Assembly: GCA_032718865.1 (NCBI GenBank)
Contig: JALUTQ010000039.1
Location: 124,001 to 188,000 of the forward strand
Direction: 5' to 3'
Length of the DNA: 64,000 bases
Origin: Tilletia caries
Taxonomy: Eukaryota; Basidiomycota; Exobasidiomycetes; Tilletiales; Tilletiaceae
In this document: positions 43,619 through 56,200 of the stretch, piece after piece
Layout of the letters: each line of letters opens with the position of its first letter
Numbering within the stretch: position 1 is the stretch's first letter
The notes under the pieces: generated by a model
What the model saw: only the letters and a program-made list of their open reading frames with translations
What the model was told of the DNA's origin: nothing
Databases searched by the model: none
Made by a program: the position numbers and the translations under genes

Positions 43619-45977
43619 ATGGTCAGTTCGGTATTCCTCGCCCGCGCGCTCGCCGCCGCTGCGACCCTGATTTCCCTCGCCGCCGCCTATCCAGGCGTGG
43701 ATCCCGTCAACAACCGCCGGGGTGGACACAAGTACTCCTCGTACAACGGCACTCTCCTCAGTCGCGGTACGATCCCCTTCACGGCACCGGTTACGGCGGG
43801 AAAAGCGTGCACCACAAGTACCGACTGCGGTGTCGATGCCCCCACATGCGAGTTTCCCTTCCTCTTTCAGCCCGCACCCTACAATCAGCCTCAGCGCATC
43901 TGCATGAAGTCACCTGTCTACAACACTTGCAGCGCTGACAGTGAGTGCACCACGAACAACTGCGCCAGCTACGGCCGGTGTTCCCCCGATGACGGCGGCT
44001 GCACTGCCAACTTTTGTCCCCAGGTACCCACCAACACGATGCACTGCAAGTATGACATCGACTGTGATGGCAGAGGTCGATGCGGAACTAGCCGCGATGT
44101 TCGCACGTGAGTATTCTCAGGTTCTTCTGCCTCTGACCTTTCAAAAGGCTTACACGGTTTTCTTTCTCGGCCCTAGCGACGGCACTTCTCTCGAAGGCAG
44201 ATGCCTCATCACCGGCGGTTACCCTTGCACCGACAGTGCTGACTGCCAGAGTGGAACTTGTCAACAGAACGGCTACTGTGCCTTAGACGAGATTCTCGGC
44301 CTCCCAGCTCCCAACGAGTACACTTGCGGTGGGCAATTTCGACAGCGATCCCTGGGGTACGCGGCGGCGACCGAACTCCTGGACGGCACTTTCGCGCAGT
44401 CGACCCAGCTATACGGGTTTCGCTACTGTGGCTGGCGCGACACCGACAACTTCTGTACCTCCGATTCAGAATGTTTGAGTGGCTTCTGCACTGATCCTCG
44501 TGGTGATGGCGTCCTCCGATGCGGCGGCGGTGCAGATGTCGGTACGGCCTGCTCGTCGAGCCTCGAATGCCATACAGGTCGCTGCGCCTATGCGAACAGC
44601 GCGTCCCCTGGCCCCTCCTGTAGGTTCCAACCTGTCGGTGGACCGTGCCAAGCGGCGAGCTCCTGTGGCTCCGGCAAGTGCAGCTATGGCAAATGCCAAG
44701 CGTCGGACTTGGCTGGTCGGTGCTACTACAACTCGGACTGTTTGTCGAAAAACTGCCATGACGGTGAATGTGCACCAGTCGTTGTGATTACCACGACCAG
44801 CACTGCCACGACCTCTCTCACGTCCACGTCGACCACAGACACGTCCACGTCGACCACAGACACGTCCACGTCGACCACAGACACGTCCACAACGGAGACA
44901 TCGATGCCGATCAGCACGAGCACGTCCAGCACTACTACTCCTACCACCACTACCGCCACCGCCACAATAACGACAACGTCAACAACAACAGCAACAGCGA
45001 CGTCAACAAGCTCGTCCTCGACTGTCACAAGCACGACCACGTCGAGCTCAACTACGACCTCGTCTTCGTCGAGCAGCACTACCACGACGCCGAGCTCCAC
45101 AAGTACGTCGTCGAGCAGCACGACCGCAACACCAAGCACCACGAGCACGAGCACGAGCACGAGCGCCTCCTCTTCGACGACTACCTCGAAGCCTGCTACG
45201 ACGTCGGCTACGACCACGTCTTCGTCCACGACGACCTCGAAGCCAATAACTACAAGCACAAGTACCAGTGCGTCGACGACGACGACAACCTCGAAACCTG
45301 CCACGACGTCAGCCACTGCCACGTCTTCGTCCACGACCTCGAAGCCAGTAACTACAAGTACAAGCACGAGCACGAGCACGTCGACTTCGACGTCGACATC
45401 AAAACCTGCCACGACGTCAAAGTCGTCCACGAGTTCCAGCTCCACGATGACAACAACTACACCCAAGGCAAGCACGACTTCGAAGGCGAGCACCTCGTCG
45501 TCTGTCACGACTTCGAAGGCCACGACCAGCTCGGCCACGACCACTTCGAAGACATCAACGACCTCGAAGGCCGCCACCACTTCATCCACGACGACCATGC
45601 CAACGAGTACAAAGACATCGAGCAGCGCAACCACGTCCAAGCCCAGCAGCACCAGCACCAAAGCTATCACTACCATGTCTTCCACCACTACCAAGGCAAG
45701 CACGATCACATCCAAGCCCACCAGCATGACCAGCACCACCTCAAAGTCCACCAATACATCGACGGCGACTCCTTTGCCAAACGGCGCCGCGTGTGGCTCA
45801 AATTCGTTATGCCAGTCCGGCTACTGCCGCGCTAAGCTCAATTCGGACGGGACACGCTCGAAGGATGCAACCTGCGACGTAAAGAAGGCGAGTGGCGCCG
45901 CCTGCTACCAGAACGCGGGATGCGTGAGTGGGACGTGCAACATCGCCAAGGGGGACATAAATGGAGCCTGCAAGTGA
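43619..45977 (+). CDS. Secreted cysteine-rich, mucin-like Ser/Thr protein
   Basis: Exons 43619-44106 and 44177-45977 (762 aa); intron GTGAGT..CTAG. A signal peptide (about 1-23, ending SLAAA) is followed by many Cys pairs of the type C-x-S-D-S-E-C-x-x-N-x-C up to about residue 370, for example CSADSECTTNNC, CTDSADCQSGTC, CTSDSECLSGFC and CYYNSDCLSKNC. About 320 residues of almost pure Ser/Thr with Lys and Pro follow, partly as STSTTDT repeats. The protein ends with two more Cys modules (GSNSLCQSGYC, YQNAGCVSGTC). The Ser/Thr tract is probably heavily O-mannosylated, so the protein is likely cell-wall or extracellular. No GPI signal is seen. Substrate or partner is unknown. Confidence 0.85.
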
Positions 45978-46379
45978 GACTGAGGGCAATCTGTGATCCG
46001 AACCGGCTACCTCCGCCCATCCGCTTGACACTTGGCACCTTCCATCGCCTTCGGAGTTTCATCCACTCGTTTGCCCGCCTTTCCGACGGGGCCTTCGCCT
46101 CGGAACGCCCTTCTCCCACTCTTTCATCTCACGCCACATTTCTTACGGATTCTTTTTGGTTCTATCGTCACCGGAACTCTTGTATCGTCACTGGACCGCA
46201 CCATCACTTACACTACAAAGTCAATCTACATATCTCAGACTCCTTGCTGAACTCTGAACGCTGGTAGCTGATGCCGTTAATCCGCGAATTTACCCTGGTA
46301 CGACTTAGAGCTCAGAGCCTTGCCCATAATTTGTAAACGAGAAGTGCCCTGCACCTTGGTGCCGCACCCGAGGATAACG
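45978..46379. other. Intergenic, no gene recognised
   Basis: 3' region of the mucin-like gene up to the start of MSC2 homology in copy C. Confidence 0.35.
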
Positions 46380-48163
46380 TTGCAAATAAGCCGCAAGAGC
46401 TTCCAGTTCCTCTGTCTCAAATCTCAAGCTGGCCTTCAGGGGTTGCCAGCTCGCGTAGGACGTCTGGGCGAACTTGTTGATCAGCGACGCGATCCACATG
46501 TTCTTCGACTGTGCTGCGGTCGGCATGGGTCTGTTCACCAGTGTGATGGCGAACTGGAGGACGGACGGGACGTTCACGATGGGGTATTCCCGTGTGGAGA
46601 CGCTTTCTGGGGTTGCGAATGGGTTCTTCCTGATCATTAGCGTGTCATCGGCTTCGCTCCGTGCAGCGGATCATTGAGCCACCGGTGATGCATAATACGA
46701 CGCAGCTGCTCGTGGTCAGTGGGATGGGCCTGTTGGTTAATCTGTTCGGGATGTTCGCTATGGGCGGGCATCATCATCATGGACATGGACACAGTCATGG
46801 ACACGATCATGGACACGACCACGGACATGGACATGGACACTCGCACAACATGATGGGTGTTTACCTGGTGAGTCCCTCTCCCTACCCTTCTATTTCCTGC
46901 TCTTCTTCACATCCACCGAAACACTACTCCTCCTCCTCCGCTCTTTCGCAGCACGTCATGGCCGACACCCTCGGCTCCGTAGGCGTGATCATCAGCACGC
47001 TCCTGATCGAGTACTACGGCTGGACCGGCTTCGACCCGATCGCCTCGCTCTTCATCGCCGTGATGATCGTGGGCAGCGTGATTCCGCTCGTGCTGGACGC
47101 GGGCCGGATCTTGGTGTTGGATCTGGGGGAGGAGAAGGAGAAGGAGGTGCTGGATGCGTTAGCGGAGGTGAGTTGTCGACGCCTTGCTTTTGATGGCGGT
47201 GTCCTAGGGTTCATGGAGCTTTTTGCTGATGATTCGCCGAGTTCTTTGCATAGCTTGAGCATATCGAGGGTGTCGCGTCGTATTCCAACCCTCGCTTCTG
47301 GCCCAAGGATGCCGAGAGCTACATTGGCACCATTGTGAGCAGACCTAACGCTCCTACCCTTTCCTCACGTAAAAAGGAATGCTCATTCAACCGTGCTCCT
47401 TTCTCTCTTCGCGAACTCTTCTTCTTCGAACTGCGTGCAGAGATTACAAGTCCAAACAGTCTACCTGTCCGAAACTGACGGCCCCTCGGACAAGATCACA
47501 CCAGTAACCTCGCTCCTCCCCACCTCCTCCCCCGTGCACAACTTCGGAGGGCCAAACAACAAGGGAGGCGGAGACCTCGCCACCGTTGTCGAACCCGAAC
47601 GACTGGTCCGGACCGTGGAGCGGCATCTGAAGTCTCATATCCACGGACTGCAGAGCGTGACGGTGCAGTTGGAGCTGAGTGCGCCGTTGCGGTCGCCTGG
47701 CGGAGCTGGTGGAGGGGGAGGGGTAGGAGCAGGGAATGGAGGTCTGAGTCCTGTGGACTTGTCCCGCTCGGATAGCGGCGGCGCCGGTTACGGACTTGGA
47801 CATGGGCACAGGCAGTACAGCAGCGGCGGCAACAGTAGCAGTCCGACGACAACGTTACTTCCGTACCGACCCGAGTCTAAGATCTCGCTTGCGTCGCCGG
47901 CGTATGGGCCTGGTGAGGGTGCGGGTGGTGGTGGTGGGTTCTGGGGTGGTGCGGATGCTGCGAGGGCGGGGCCGCCGAGTCGGTCCGGGTCGATGATCAG
48001 TCAGACGTCCGTTTCGCCGACGCAGAGTCGGGGTGTGGGACAGGGACTGGAAGGGAATGGGCATGCTCATGCGCATGGGAACGAGCACAACCATGGTCAT
48101 GGCCACGGTCCCCAGCACAGCCACGGCCACGGTCACGATCATTCGCATGGTCATGCTCATTAG
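46380..48163 (+). pseudogene. MSC2 3' fragment, copy C
   Basis: Homology starts inside exon 4. The first 300 bp are diverged, with deletions and frame changes (stop at 46677). From about 46680 to the TAG at 48161-48163 the sequence is almost identical to 26783-28291 of the intact gene, introns included. The second zinc motif HVMAD and both His-rich regions are kept, but the N-terminal half and the frame through exon 4 are lost. The tail is four residues shorter in its His/Gly repeats. Confidence 0.92.
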
Positions 48164-49455
48164 TATAATCCCACATCGTAGGACAGCCAGCCAATCTTAT
48201 TTCGCTCGTAATAAAGATAATGTAGGGTGTTCACAATCCAAGTCGATCTGATCCCGCAAACGTGTTTGTCTGGCGGACACTGGAGAGGAGGGCGACAGAG
48301 CCAAGGAGCACAGGCCGATTAGCAGCAACGTTCCGGCTCGACTGTGACTGCGAGCGCTGGACTGTCATTGTCATTGACGGCGCTAGAAGAGCGGGACAAG
48401 CTGGCTCGCAAAGGTATACCAGTCAAACACCGTTTCGTGTTTGACTGTAGATGGTCCCCAAGATCGCGAAGCGCATCTGCTATCTGCTATACCTTCCCTG
48501 CCAGCTTTTCGTCTCGTACTCTTGTACCGTCCCGCGAACAGAACGTTGCTTTTCTCGACCAAGAATGAATCATGTGTACTGTATGTAGGTAGCAGTCGCT
48601 TGGGTTGATGGCAGCTATGTTACAAACAAATCGCTTTCCTGAAGTCAGAACTTGGGGAAAAAAAACGTTCGGAACGTTCCCAAAAAAGTTCTGCTCTTCA
48701 CTCATCAGACAAGAGAAGCTATGTAAAGGGGGAGGGTGAGGATCAGACAGTCACCACGGGATAAAGATGATATTGCGGTGGTGGACTGTGGAGACAAAGA
48801 GCGGGAGAGAGGGAGAGAGGCAGAGAGGCAGAGAGGGAGAGAGGGAGAGAGGGAGAGAGGGAGAGAGGGAGAGAGGGAGAGAGGGAGAGAGGGAGAGAGG
48901 GAGAGAGGGAGAGAGGGAGAGAGGGAGAGAGGGAGAGAGGGAGAGAGGGAGAGAGGGAGAGAGGGAGAGAGGGAGAGAGGGAGAGAGGGAGGAGAAAGGC
49001 GTGTATATCACCACTCTCGGAAGCAATCAGGTCGACAATAAGAGCTGCGATGGACATTCTGTTGGCCTCGTGTTGCTCGGTGTTGCTCGATGAAGACCTC
49101 GACTCGAGTGAGAATGCGTTGGCCTGCGCTTTGATTCGCAGTGGCGTTCTCTTTGAGCAGGTGGAAGTACAGCTGGCCAAGGTGCGGTAGACGAATCGAA
49201 GGCGGCGATGTCAGCCTCATAGATGGCCTTGCTTCGAGTGGTCGAGAAGGATCCGAACAACCGGCCGTGGAGCTGCAGTTTGATTCTGGCAGTGTTCTTT
49301 TCTTTGAAGAGGAGAGTCGTTTTTGGCCGAGGGTGGTGGGGAATGGAGTGAATGTGCGGGCCAGTGTCAGTGCCAGGAGCGGCGAGGTGGAGGGAGATCT
49401 TTGGTTGGCGACAGCGGCAGTGCAGGTGGGCGAGCGACAGGACGATAGGAGCTGT
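48164..49455 (+). repeat. Module tail, copy C
   Basis: Collinear with tails A and B. Differences cluster at about 48340-48480 and 49025-49130, where it is clearly more diverged than B is from A. Confidence 0.88.
48804..48992 (+). repeat. 8-bp microsatellite (GGAGAGAG)n, copy C
   Basis: About 20 GGAGAGAG units with two GCAGAGAG units at the left. The expanded unit differs by one base from the unit expanded in copy B. Confidence 0.9.
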
Positions 49456-49876
49456 CTAGCATGTTGTCATCTTCTTGCAAGGGATTTTGCTGTTGTTGGG
49501 ATCTGCACCCCTACTGCAGGCCTTGTCGCAGAAAGCCTTGTTTTTGTGGTCTTTCATGCAGCCTTTATGGCAGTCTTTGTCGAGGTAATTGAGATACCAT
49601 GCCTTGCAAAGACAACCGAAGTAGTTCTCATTCCAAACTCTGGACTGTTCCGTGTTGGCCCCTTTTTGCATGCCGGCTTTGCAATTGTCGACCGCCGTAT
49701 CGTGACAGTATTTCATCCAACCCCAATTCTGCAGAGGCCAATCACAACATATGGAATGGTCAATATCCATATGCTACTATCTCTCGAGGGAGCACTGAAG
49801 TTTTACGCACTATGGCTGTGACCGGACCGAAGAAGGCCAGGACGAGGAAGGCTGAGGTGATGACGGCGGCTCGCAT
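49456..49876 (-). CDS. Small secreted ten-cysteine protein, paralogue 2
   Basis: Minus-strand exons 49876-49811 and 49728-49456 (112 aa); intron GTGCGT..GCAG at the same place as in paralogue 1. The signal peptide is MRAAVITSAFLVLAFFGPVT. The ten Cys align with paralogue 1; shared blocks are ENYFGCLCKAW, CHKGCMKDHKNKAFCD and the late C-x(n)-C end. The mature protein differs from paralogue 1 at most non-Cys positions while the signal peptide and promoter are conserved. That contrast suggests diversification of the exported part. No known family is recognised. Confidence 0.85.
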
Positions 49877-50031
49877 TGTGCAAAGTAGCTTGATGGGTGC
49901 TGTGGGTTGGAGATGCACGAGGCAAGGTGCGAAGCGCCAAAATGTTTGGGTACGAAGAGGATAAGACTGAAGAGTAAAGAAGATGAGGGAAAGACAGTGG
50001 CTGTCAACAGAAGACGACTTTCGCAGTTGGT

Positions 50032-50037
50032 TTTATA
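50032..50037 (-). promoter_or_regulatory. TATA box of secreted protein 2
   Basis: TATAAA on the minus strand about 156 bp upstream of the ATG, matching the position in paralogue 1. Conserved promoter sequence extends to about 50160 (GCGCGGCTTGTGCTACAGTA). Confidence 0.6.
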
Positions 50038-50159
50038 CCTTTCATCATTCACCGAGACAGGCATCTCCCCCAGGTAGGAGAAATTAAGTCGGCTACGCGC
50101 CAAGATGGATGTAGTCAGTTCAGAGATGAGGTTACAGCGCGGCTTGTGCTACAGTATAC

Positions 50160-51697
50160 ATATTCCGTCTGGCCAGACCACATCGATCGCTTACGTGACA
50201 TTACGCTTGTAGCAGCAGCGCCCGCACTCTGCAGCTGCAGTCTCGTTGCCTACAACGAGACCCGCAAAAATTTCGGTTTCCCTGTAAACAAGGAAGAAGA
50301 GGAAGCCTGTTCTCAGGCTGAGATCCAAATTACGAGAACGAGCGTCCGAGCCCTCAGTATGGAACAAGTCATGGACTGTGTCTATCCACCTTCGCAAGGA
50401 ACGCGTTTCCGCCAACCAGTGAGCAGGAGCTAGCAGTGGATAGAGCGACGAGTTGTTGTCAGCAAGGTTGCTTGCGTGCAGCAGAAGATCGTCGGGATGA
50501 CAGAAACGTACACTAGAAAGCACACTGAGCTGCGCGATGAATCGCAGTGTGGATGCTGGTTCTCGATGCTGTTTCATGAGGCATGAGGGCTCGAAGCTTG
50601 AAGCTTGAAGGAAGAAGAGCTGGACGTCGAATGGTAAACTGCGGAAGGCTGGGGAACAGAAAGCCAGGCTCGACGATGACGACGCACGGAGAGTGGAAGA
50701 AGCTGAGAGTGAGAAAAACAACTCAACCTGTCTCGTCGTAGTCGCCCCTACTTCGCCCATCCGTCCGAGTCGCCGTCCTAAGGACGTGGGGAGAGAGGGA
50801 TCAAAAGCAGACTGGTTTTAGTCAGCCCTCGACATACGTCTCGCTGGAAGTTTGGCCATGTCGCGACTCACGATTCTGTTCCTTCGGACGGTAGGCCGGC
50901 CTTCTCAGTAGCAATGCACCTGCCCGATAGAAGCCTAAGGAGAGGGCGGGCCGTTGCCTGCTTGCTCAGACAATCGTGTGGAAGGAGTGACGGAAGTGTG
51001 AGCAAATAATGCGAGGAGTGTGAAGGTAGAAAAGAGACATTAGCACATCGAAAGTTCGCATACCGTACTTGATGTGAATACGCATGGCGGTCTATAGATC
51101 TGGGTTTCATGTGCGTATCCGGACTTGGAGTGACCGTGGTCTGTGGTCTCGTTTGCACCTGATGATGGGCGTTGCAGCTCGCTTCGATCCCAAGCGAAGC
51201 TATGTCAGAAGTATGAGCAGAGAAAACGCAGTCCGAATGATATACGGAGCGCCTGCTCCTGTATTACGCGCAAGGCCGGGGCCGGATGTCCACTGGAGGG
51301 CTATCATTGTGAAGCATGCCCTCCGGGAATGCGCCTCACCAGTTTCCGCTGGCAAGTAGAGTTGCGGCAGAGACCGGGTGAGAATGGACGCGCAGTCAGT
51401 AGTCAGTATGAATGAAAAAAAAAAAAAACGCAGGATGCCTTCCTCTGGAACGACCTTCGCCGCTTCGCCGTTGGCAAGTAAAAAGCGGCAGGCTTTGTTG
51501 TTGGAAGGGAAGCTGCAGCGCTGCAGAGCCCGTGGGAAATCCAGTACACGAACGGCTCGGATCGAACGGTTTGACATGCAAACGGCTCAAGTCGAACGGG
51601 TGAGCCGTCTGTGCACCGCTCAACTTCAGAGGTGAGAGCGAGGAAGAGAAAGTACACATGGACCTGGCACGCTTGGGACGAGGAGACAGTATCGTTC
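50160..51697. other. Intergenic, no gene recognised
   Basis: 1.5 kb between the paralogue 2 promoter and the gluconokinase 3' end. Only short ORFs and an A run at 51416-51428 are visible. Confidence 0.35.
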
Positions 51698-52944
51698 TTA
51701 TTGCATCACCCCTGGTCGATATCTGGGACCACATATGGTACCAACTCGTTCGGCGATCAGGACATCCGCGCGATGTTCAACATCGATCTTTGATCCGACC
51801 CCGTCAAGAGTAAGAACGCCCGGCTCGTTTTTCTCGTCGGGCTCTTCGAGTGTCTGTCAGATCTCAAACAAGACTGATGTTGAGATCGGCTCGCGGCTCC
51901 TGGATTCCCATTATTCAGCGTGGTTACGACACGTACCTCTAACTGAGATCGTAGCATGGACTCCTTCATGAAGTGAGCTTTGCGTTCATGCATGCGGCGG
52001 ATGAGCTCCTGCTCTGGCACCCGAATGTAGAGAAAGTATCTGGAGTGGGAAGGGGTTCAGCTTCTGCGCGCCGCATATCATCGCCTCCCCCACAGTCATT
52101 GATGTACATTCACCGACTCACACGTCTAAGCTCTGTCCTGGAATCTTCGAGGGATGGTCTGCGTCTGGGTACGTCTCGCAGTTGGAATCGGCCCGTAGGA
52201 GGTTTCTGTAACGGCGTTTGAGAGCGGAACATGCAATCAGGCAAGCTCGGCGTGGTGAAGGCGAAGGCGAGGAGGCGTGATCGTAATTCTGTGATTGGGA
52301 AGCATTGGACCCTCCGACTTCGTTTTGATGCGATGTTCTGTTGTACCCTTTTTTCTTGTCTTCTGCGCGGACTTGATCGTAATCATCGGCATCCGGTTGC
52401 TTGGACGTTTCAAGGACTTCGGCCATCCTCCTCACTTCCTTCTTGTGTGCCTCTTTTCCATCTCGACCTGCCTCTTCTACTGCTTGATTCTCTGCACTTC
52501 GAAGGACTCCGCTAACGGCGATAGCATCATCCGTGAGCTCGAAGGCAGTGTGTCGGATCCGTAGGAGCCAGGGCAATCGGTCGTCGTCGTCCAGTGGCAT
52601 GCCTGCCGACATCTTTGAAACGTTTGCGGGAGGATGAAGGTCGTCTCCGTCGACGAAGGGCTGTTGATGATAAAGAAAGTGTCAGAGGACGGTTCGGCCG
52701 GTGTTACTGCTTCCGGCTGATTTGCACAGTTACACCCACAATACCGAAACGCTCGCCGAGACTGATTCCTAGGGTGCTCTTTCCGGTTCCGCTCGTACCC
52801 TTTCGTTGCATGAGAACCATAACGAAGGGCGGTCAGCTCGGATCTTGGTCTATCGGAAAGAAGGGCGAGGCTCACCATGACGACGATGAGAACGCCTCGC
52901 GGCGATGGTCCTGGCACAATGCTCGTTTCCGATAGGGACGACAT
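51698..52944 (-). CDS. Gluconokinase
   Basis: Minus-strand exons 52944-52876, 52799-52740, 52660-52122, 52039-51937 and 51853-51698 (308 aa); no single exon stands out, but together they rebuild the family. It phosphorylates D-gluconate to 6-phosphogluconate, feeding the pentose phosphate pathway. The P-loop GTSGTGKST forms across intron 1. Then come PFVDGDDLHPPANVSKMSAG, PLDDDDRLPWLLRI, ACSALKRRYRNLLR, YFLYIRVPEQELIRRM, AHFMKESMLRSQLE and TLEEPDE, in the family order. Usual length is about 170-200. The excess is a low-complexity insert, part of which (52289-52435, GTGAGG..ACAG, 147 bp) may be an unspliced in-frame intron. Confidence in identity is high; that detail is open. Confidence 0.88.
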
Positions 52945-53270
52945 CGTTGCGACTAGAGGAATAAGAATCAGGATGGAGGATGGGAACAGAAAGAGAGAAG
53001 GGTGTCAACTGTCAGCTCGATCATGGGCAGTCAGAACATGGTCCATATTGACGACGTTTGGGGGGTTAGGGTTACGAAGGTGTCGAGGTGAGACTGGCCC
53101 GATTGCCGACGGTTCGGAGCCTTTTTTGACGTGAGCTATTTATCCGAAACAGCCGCAGCTGTACCCTTGTCCCATGGCCTCAACGATGTTTACTGTGCTC
53201 GATACATTCCCATCCCACAGTTACTACTAAGCAAGACGCGCACGCATAGCCACGCAGACCCGCACTGGAC
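52945..53270. promoter_or_regulatory. Divergent promoter gluconokinase / 5-phosphatase
   Basis: 326 bp between divergent start codons. No distinct motif stood out. Confidence 0.35.
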
Positions 53271-56200
53271 ATGGACAGCCAGCAGCAGCAGCAGCAGCGC
53301 ACGCACGACCGCGAGCAGCAGCCTCAGCGCACCCCGCCCCCGGCGGCGGCGGCCAGCGGTGACAATGAGGAAGCGACCAGTGCACAGCAGCAGCCCTCGG
53401 TCTCCTCCCTTCGCTCCCGCTTCGAACAGATGGAGACAACGGTGTCAAAGCCATCACCCGCCATTTCATCTCCCCCGCCTCCGTCTCCCAGACCAGCCAG
53501 ACAAGGTCATGTACATCACCTCTCCCAGCAATTCTCAATGGCAGCACCAGTCCGACCCCAACAGCCCGCCAGACCCGAAAGCACATTCAGCGTCAAATCG
53601 AAGATCAGTCTGCCGGACGGGAGCATCGCCGCCCTTGGTTGGGCTGACGGAACTACGCCAAGTCCAGCTATGACCCCATCCCATCTCGAAAATACCCCGG
53701 CTCTTCCATCACCGCCGCCCCTTCCTCAGACCCAAGCCATCGCCGGTTCTGCACAGCTACCGGCTCCCAAGCTTCCGCCGCGGCCAGAAGGAATTGCTGA
53801 GCAGCATATGTCACCGCCCTTGGCCCCTCCCCAGCGCGCTCCACCACCGCCTCCCGTGCCGGGGCCAAAGCCTGCTCCTTCTCCTCTAACCATCTCAACA
53901 TCAACCTCGCCCTCAAACACAATCACCCCTGCGGCTTCCGTACCTCATCGACCTCCTCCGCCCCCGCCATCTCCACTCTCTTCTTACAGTAAACCTGCGC
54001 CTCCACCGGTTGCGCACCCATCAGTACCGATCTCAAGTCCCATCTCCATCACAGGGAACGCCAACCGGCCACCCATCCCCATTTCCGCCTCATATACAGC
54101 TCCCAAGCCGGCGCTGCATCCTTCCTCGTCGTCATCGTCAGCATCGTCAGCATCCGCAAGCTCATCGCGCGCATTCCCTCCGCCGCTTCTTCGCTCACAA
54201 CACTCTCACCACGTCCCACTGTCCACCAGCCCCGGCACTCCCGGCGCTGGCCTCATGCCGCCCGCCAGTCACTGGGGTCAGAGAGCAGCAAGTCCCACGA
54301 GCTCTACATCTGTCACCGAGGACGAAGATGAAGAGGGCGAAGACCTCTTCAGCGCGTCTTCAGACGATGATGCCGCCGGCGAATACCTGGGGGATGTCCT
54401 GGCAGATGACGCTATCACCTCGCCCGACGGCACTCCCATGTCCCGGCATCTCAGTCTCCGTCGGTCTCCAGGGGGCAAGCACGACCGGAAGCGATCGATT
54501 GGAGCCAGGAAGGCGCTCGAATCCGTCACCTCAACGACTACGTTCTTATCCCGATCCATGTCGATGCGCACTCCAACCACCAGTCAAGGTTCGAGCCAGG
54601 CAGCGCTCATCTCCCTCTCCCCGCCCGGATCATCAGCGAGCTCTCGGCCATGCTCCAGTGGTGGCACCACTCCTGTTCGTGGAGCGACCATTGCAGTGGG
54701 TGGAGGTCTTCGATCTTCCGCCTTGTACACACGAGGGCTCGTAGAGCATTTCCCAGACGCCACTCACGTCAATCGTCGTCCACCCTCCTTCTGCCCACCC
54801 CGCTCGGCCATCGCCAAAAGCGAGTTTGTCGACTTTGATGTCTGTGGCTCTGTCGTTGTCACAGCGACACACGAAGGCAAGGTCAAAGTATACAAGTTGC
54901 CTACCACAAACGCCAACACGTCCCATTCGGGCAAAGGACTCTCACCAACCATCAACCAGAAATCACCCAATCACCAAATATATTCGGGATCTGGAAAGTA
55001 CGCCGGAGCGGACAAGGTGTTCGAAATCGAGATTCGCGGGTCGAAAGGTGGAGTTGAAGGAGCGGGCGGGCGAGAGAAAATCACTGCGCTTTCATTCCGC
55101 TGCCCCGCCCCCGCTGAAACACACGCGGCCTCACGAAAAACGATGGGCCGGTATGTATGGGTCGCGACCAAAGATGGTGGGATATACGAGATTGATCTTT
55201 CGGAGGCAAGGGTTGTGGACAACAAGATGAATCTACATTCGACGGCGATCATCCTGCTCGAGCGGGTCGGGGATAAGATGATTTCGCTGGATGACGGGGG
55301 CAAGATCAGTACGTGGGTTGCCACGCCGTCCGCAGCGGCGGAGGGGAACGGCAAAATGGACGCTTCTTGTGTCACCCTCCAGACGAAGCCATCTACGCAG
55401 CGAATCGGACTAGACAAGCACGCATGCCCACTTATTCTGGGCGACCAACTCTGGATTTGCACCGGACCCCATGCGAACAATCACGGAAACAATAACAACA
55501 ACACTGGGGGCAACAGCTTTGGCGGACAGGGTATACGCGGTCACCCCAATGCCGTCAGTGGGTTGCGCATCTCGATATACAACCCACCTTTCGTCGAGAA
55601 TCGAAACTTCAGTGCCGTCTCTCGACCCGTGAGTCTTCCTCGGGACATGCCATCCGCCGGAGAGGTCGGGCCTGTGAGTTCAGGCGCTACGATCCCTTCG
55701 AGACCCGAGCTTGTCTACCTCGGACACGAGTCCGGACATGTGACCGTCTGGTCCAAGTCGACGTTTACGTGCGTTGCGATTCAGCGGCTCGGCAGGCATT
55801 GTGTGGTGGCCATGGCGGGTGTGGTTCGGTACCTCTGGGTGGGCACGCGGGCGGGCGAGATGTGTGTCTACGACCCGGGTGAAGACATCACTACTCCCAA
55901 CTGGCGCCTGCTGAAGAAGTGGACTGCGCACAAGGAGGCGATCTTCAAGCTGCTCGTCGACCGGGCCGCGTCGGAGGTGCCTCAGTTGCAAGTCGGCAGT
56001 GCGGGCGAGGATGGCTGTGTCCACTTCTGGGATGGGACGTTGCTTGCCGACTGGCTCGACAAGGCCGTCCTCTGCCGCGAGGCCGAGTTTTGCACCTTCC
56101 GCTCGTTACGATGTCTGATCACGACCTTCAACATCGACGCCGCCTGCCCGCTCGACCTGCAACGCGGCGGCGCATCCGAGAACGTCGACTTCCTCGAGAC

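Noticed and set aside
44726..45754. 342-codon Val/Asp-rich ORF opposite the mucin-like gene
   Set aside because: It is the antisense reading of Ser/Thr codon repeats; the plus-strand frame has signal peptide, Cys modules and splice sites.
44768..45835. 355-codon His/Asp-rich ORF in another plus frame
   Set aside because: A shifted reading of the same ACG/TCG/ACC repeats, without a start context or domain.
46661..47338. Functional short zinc transporter from copy C
   Set aside because: It lacks the first HxxxD helix and all N-terminal membrane segments, and the long ORF reads through intron sequence.
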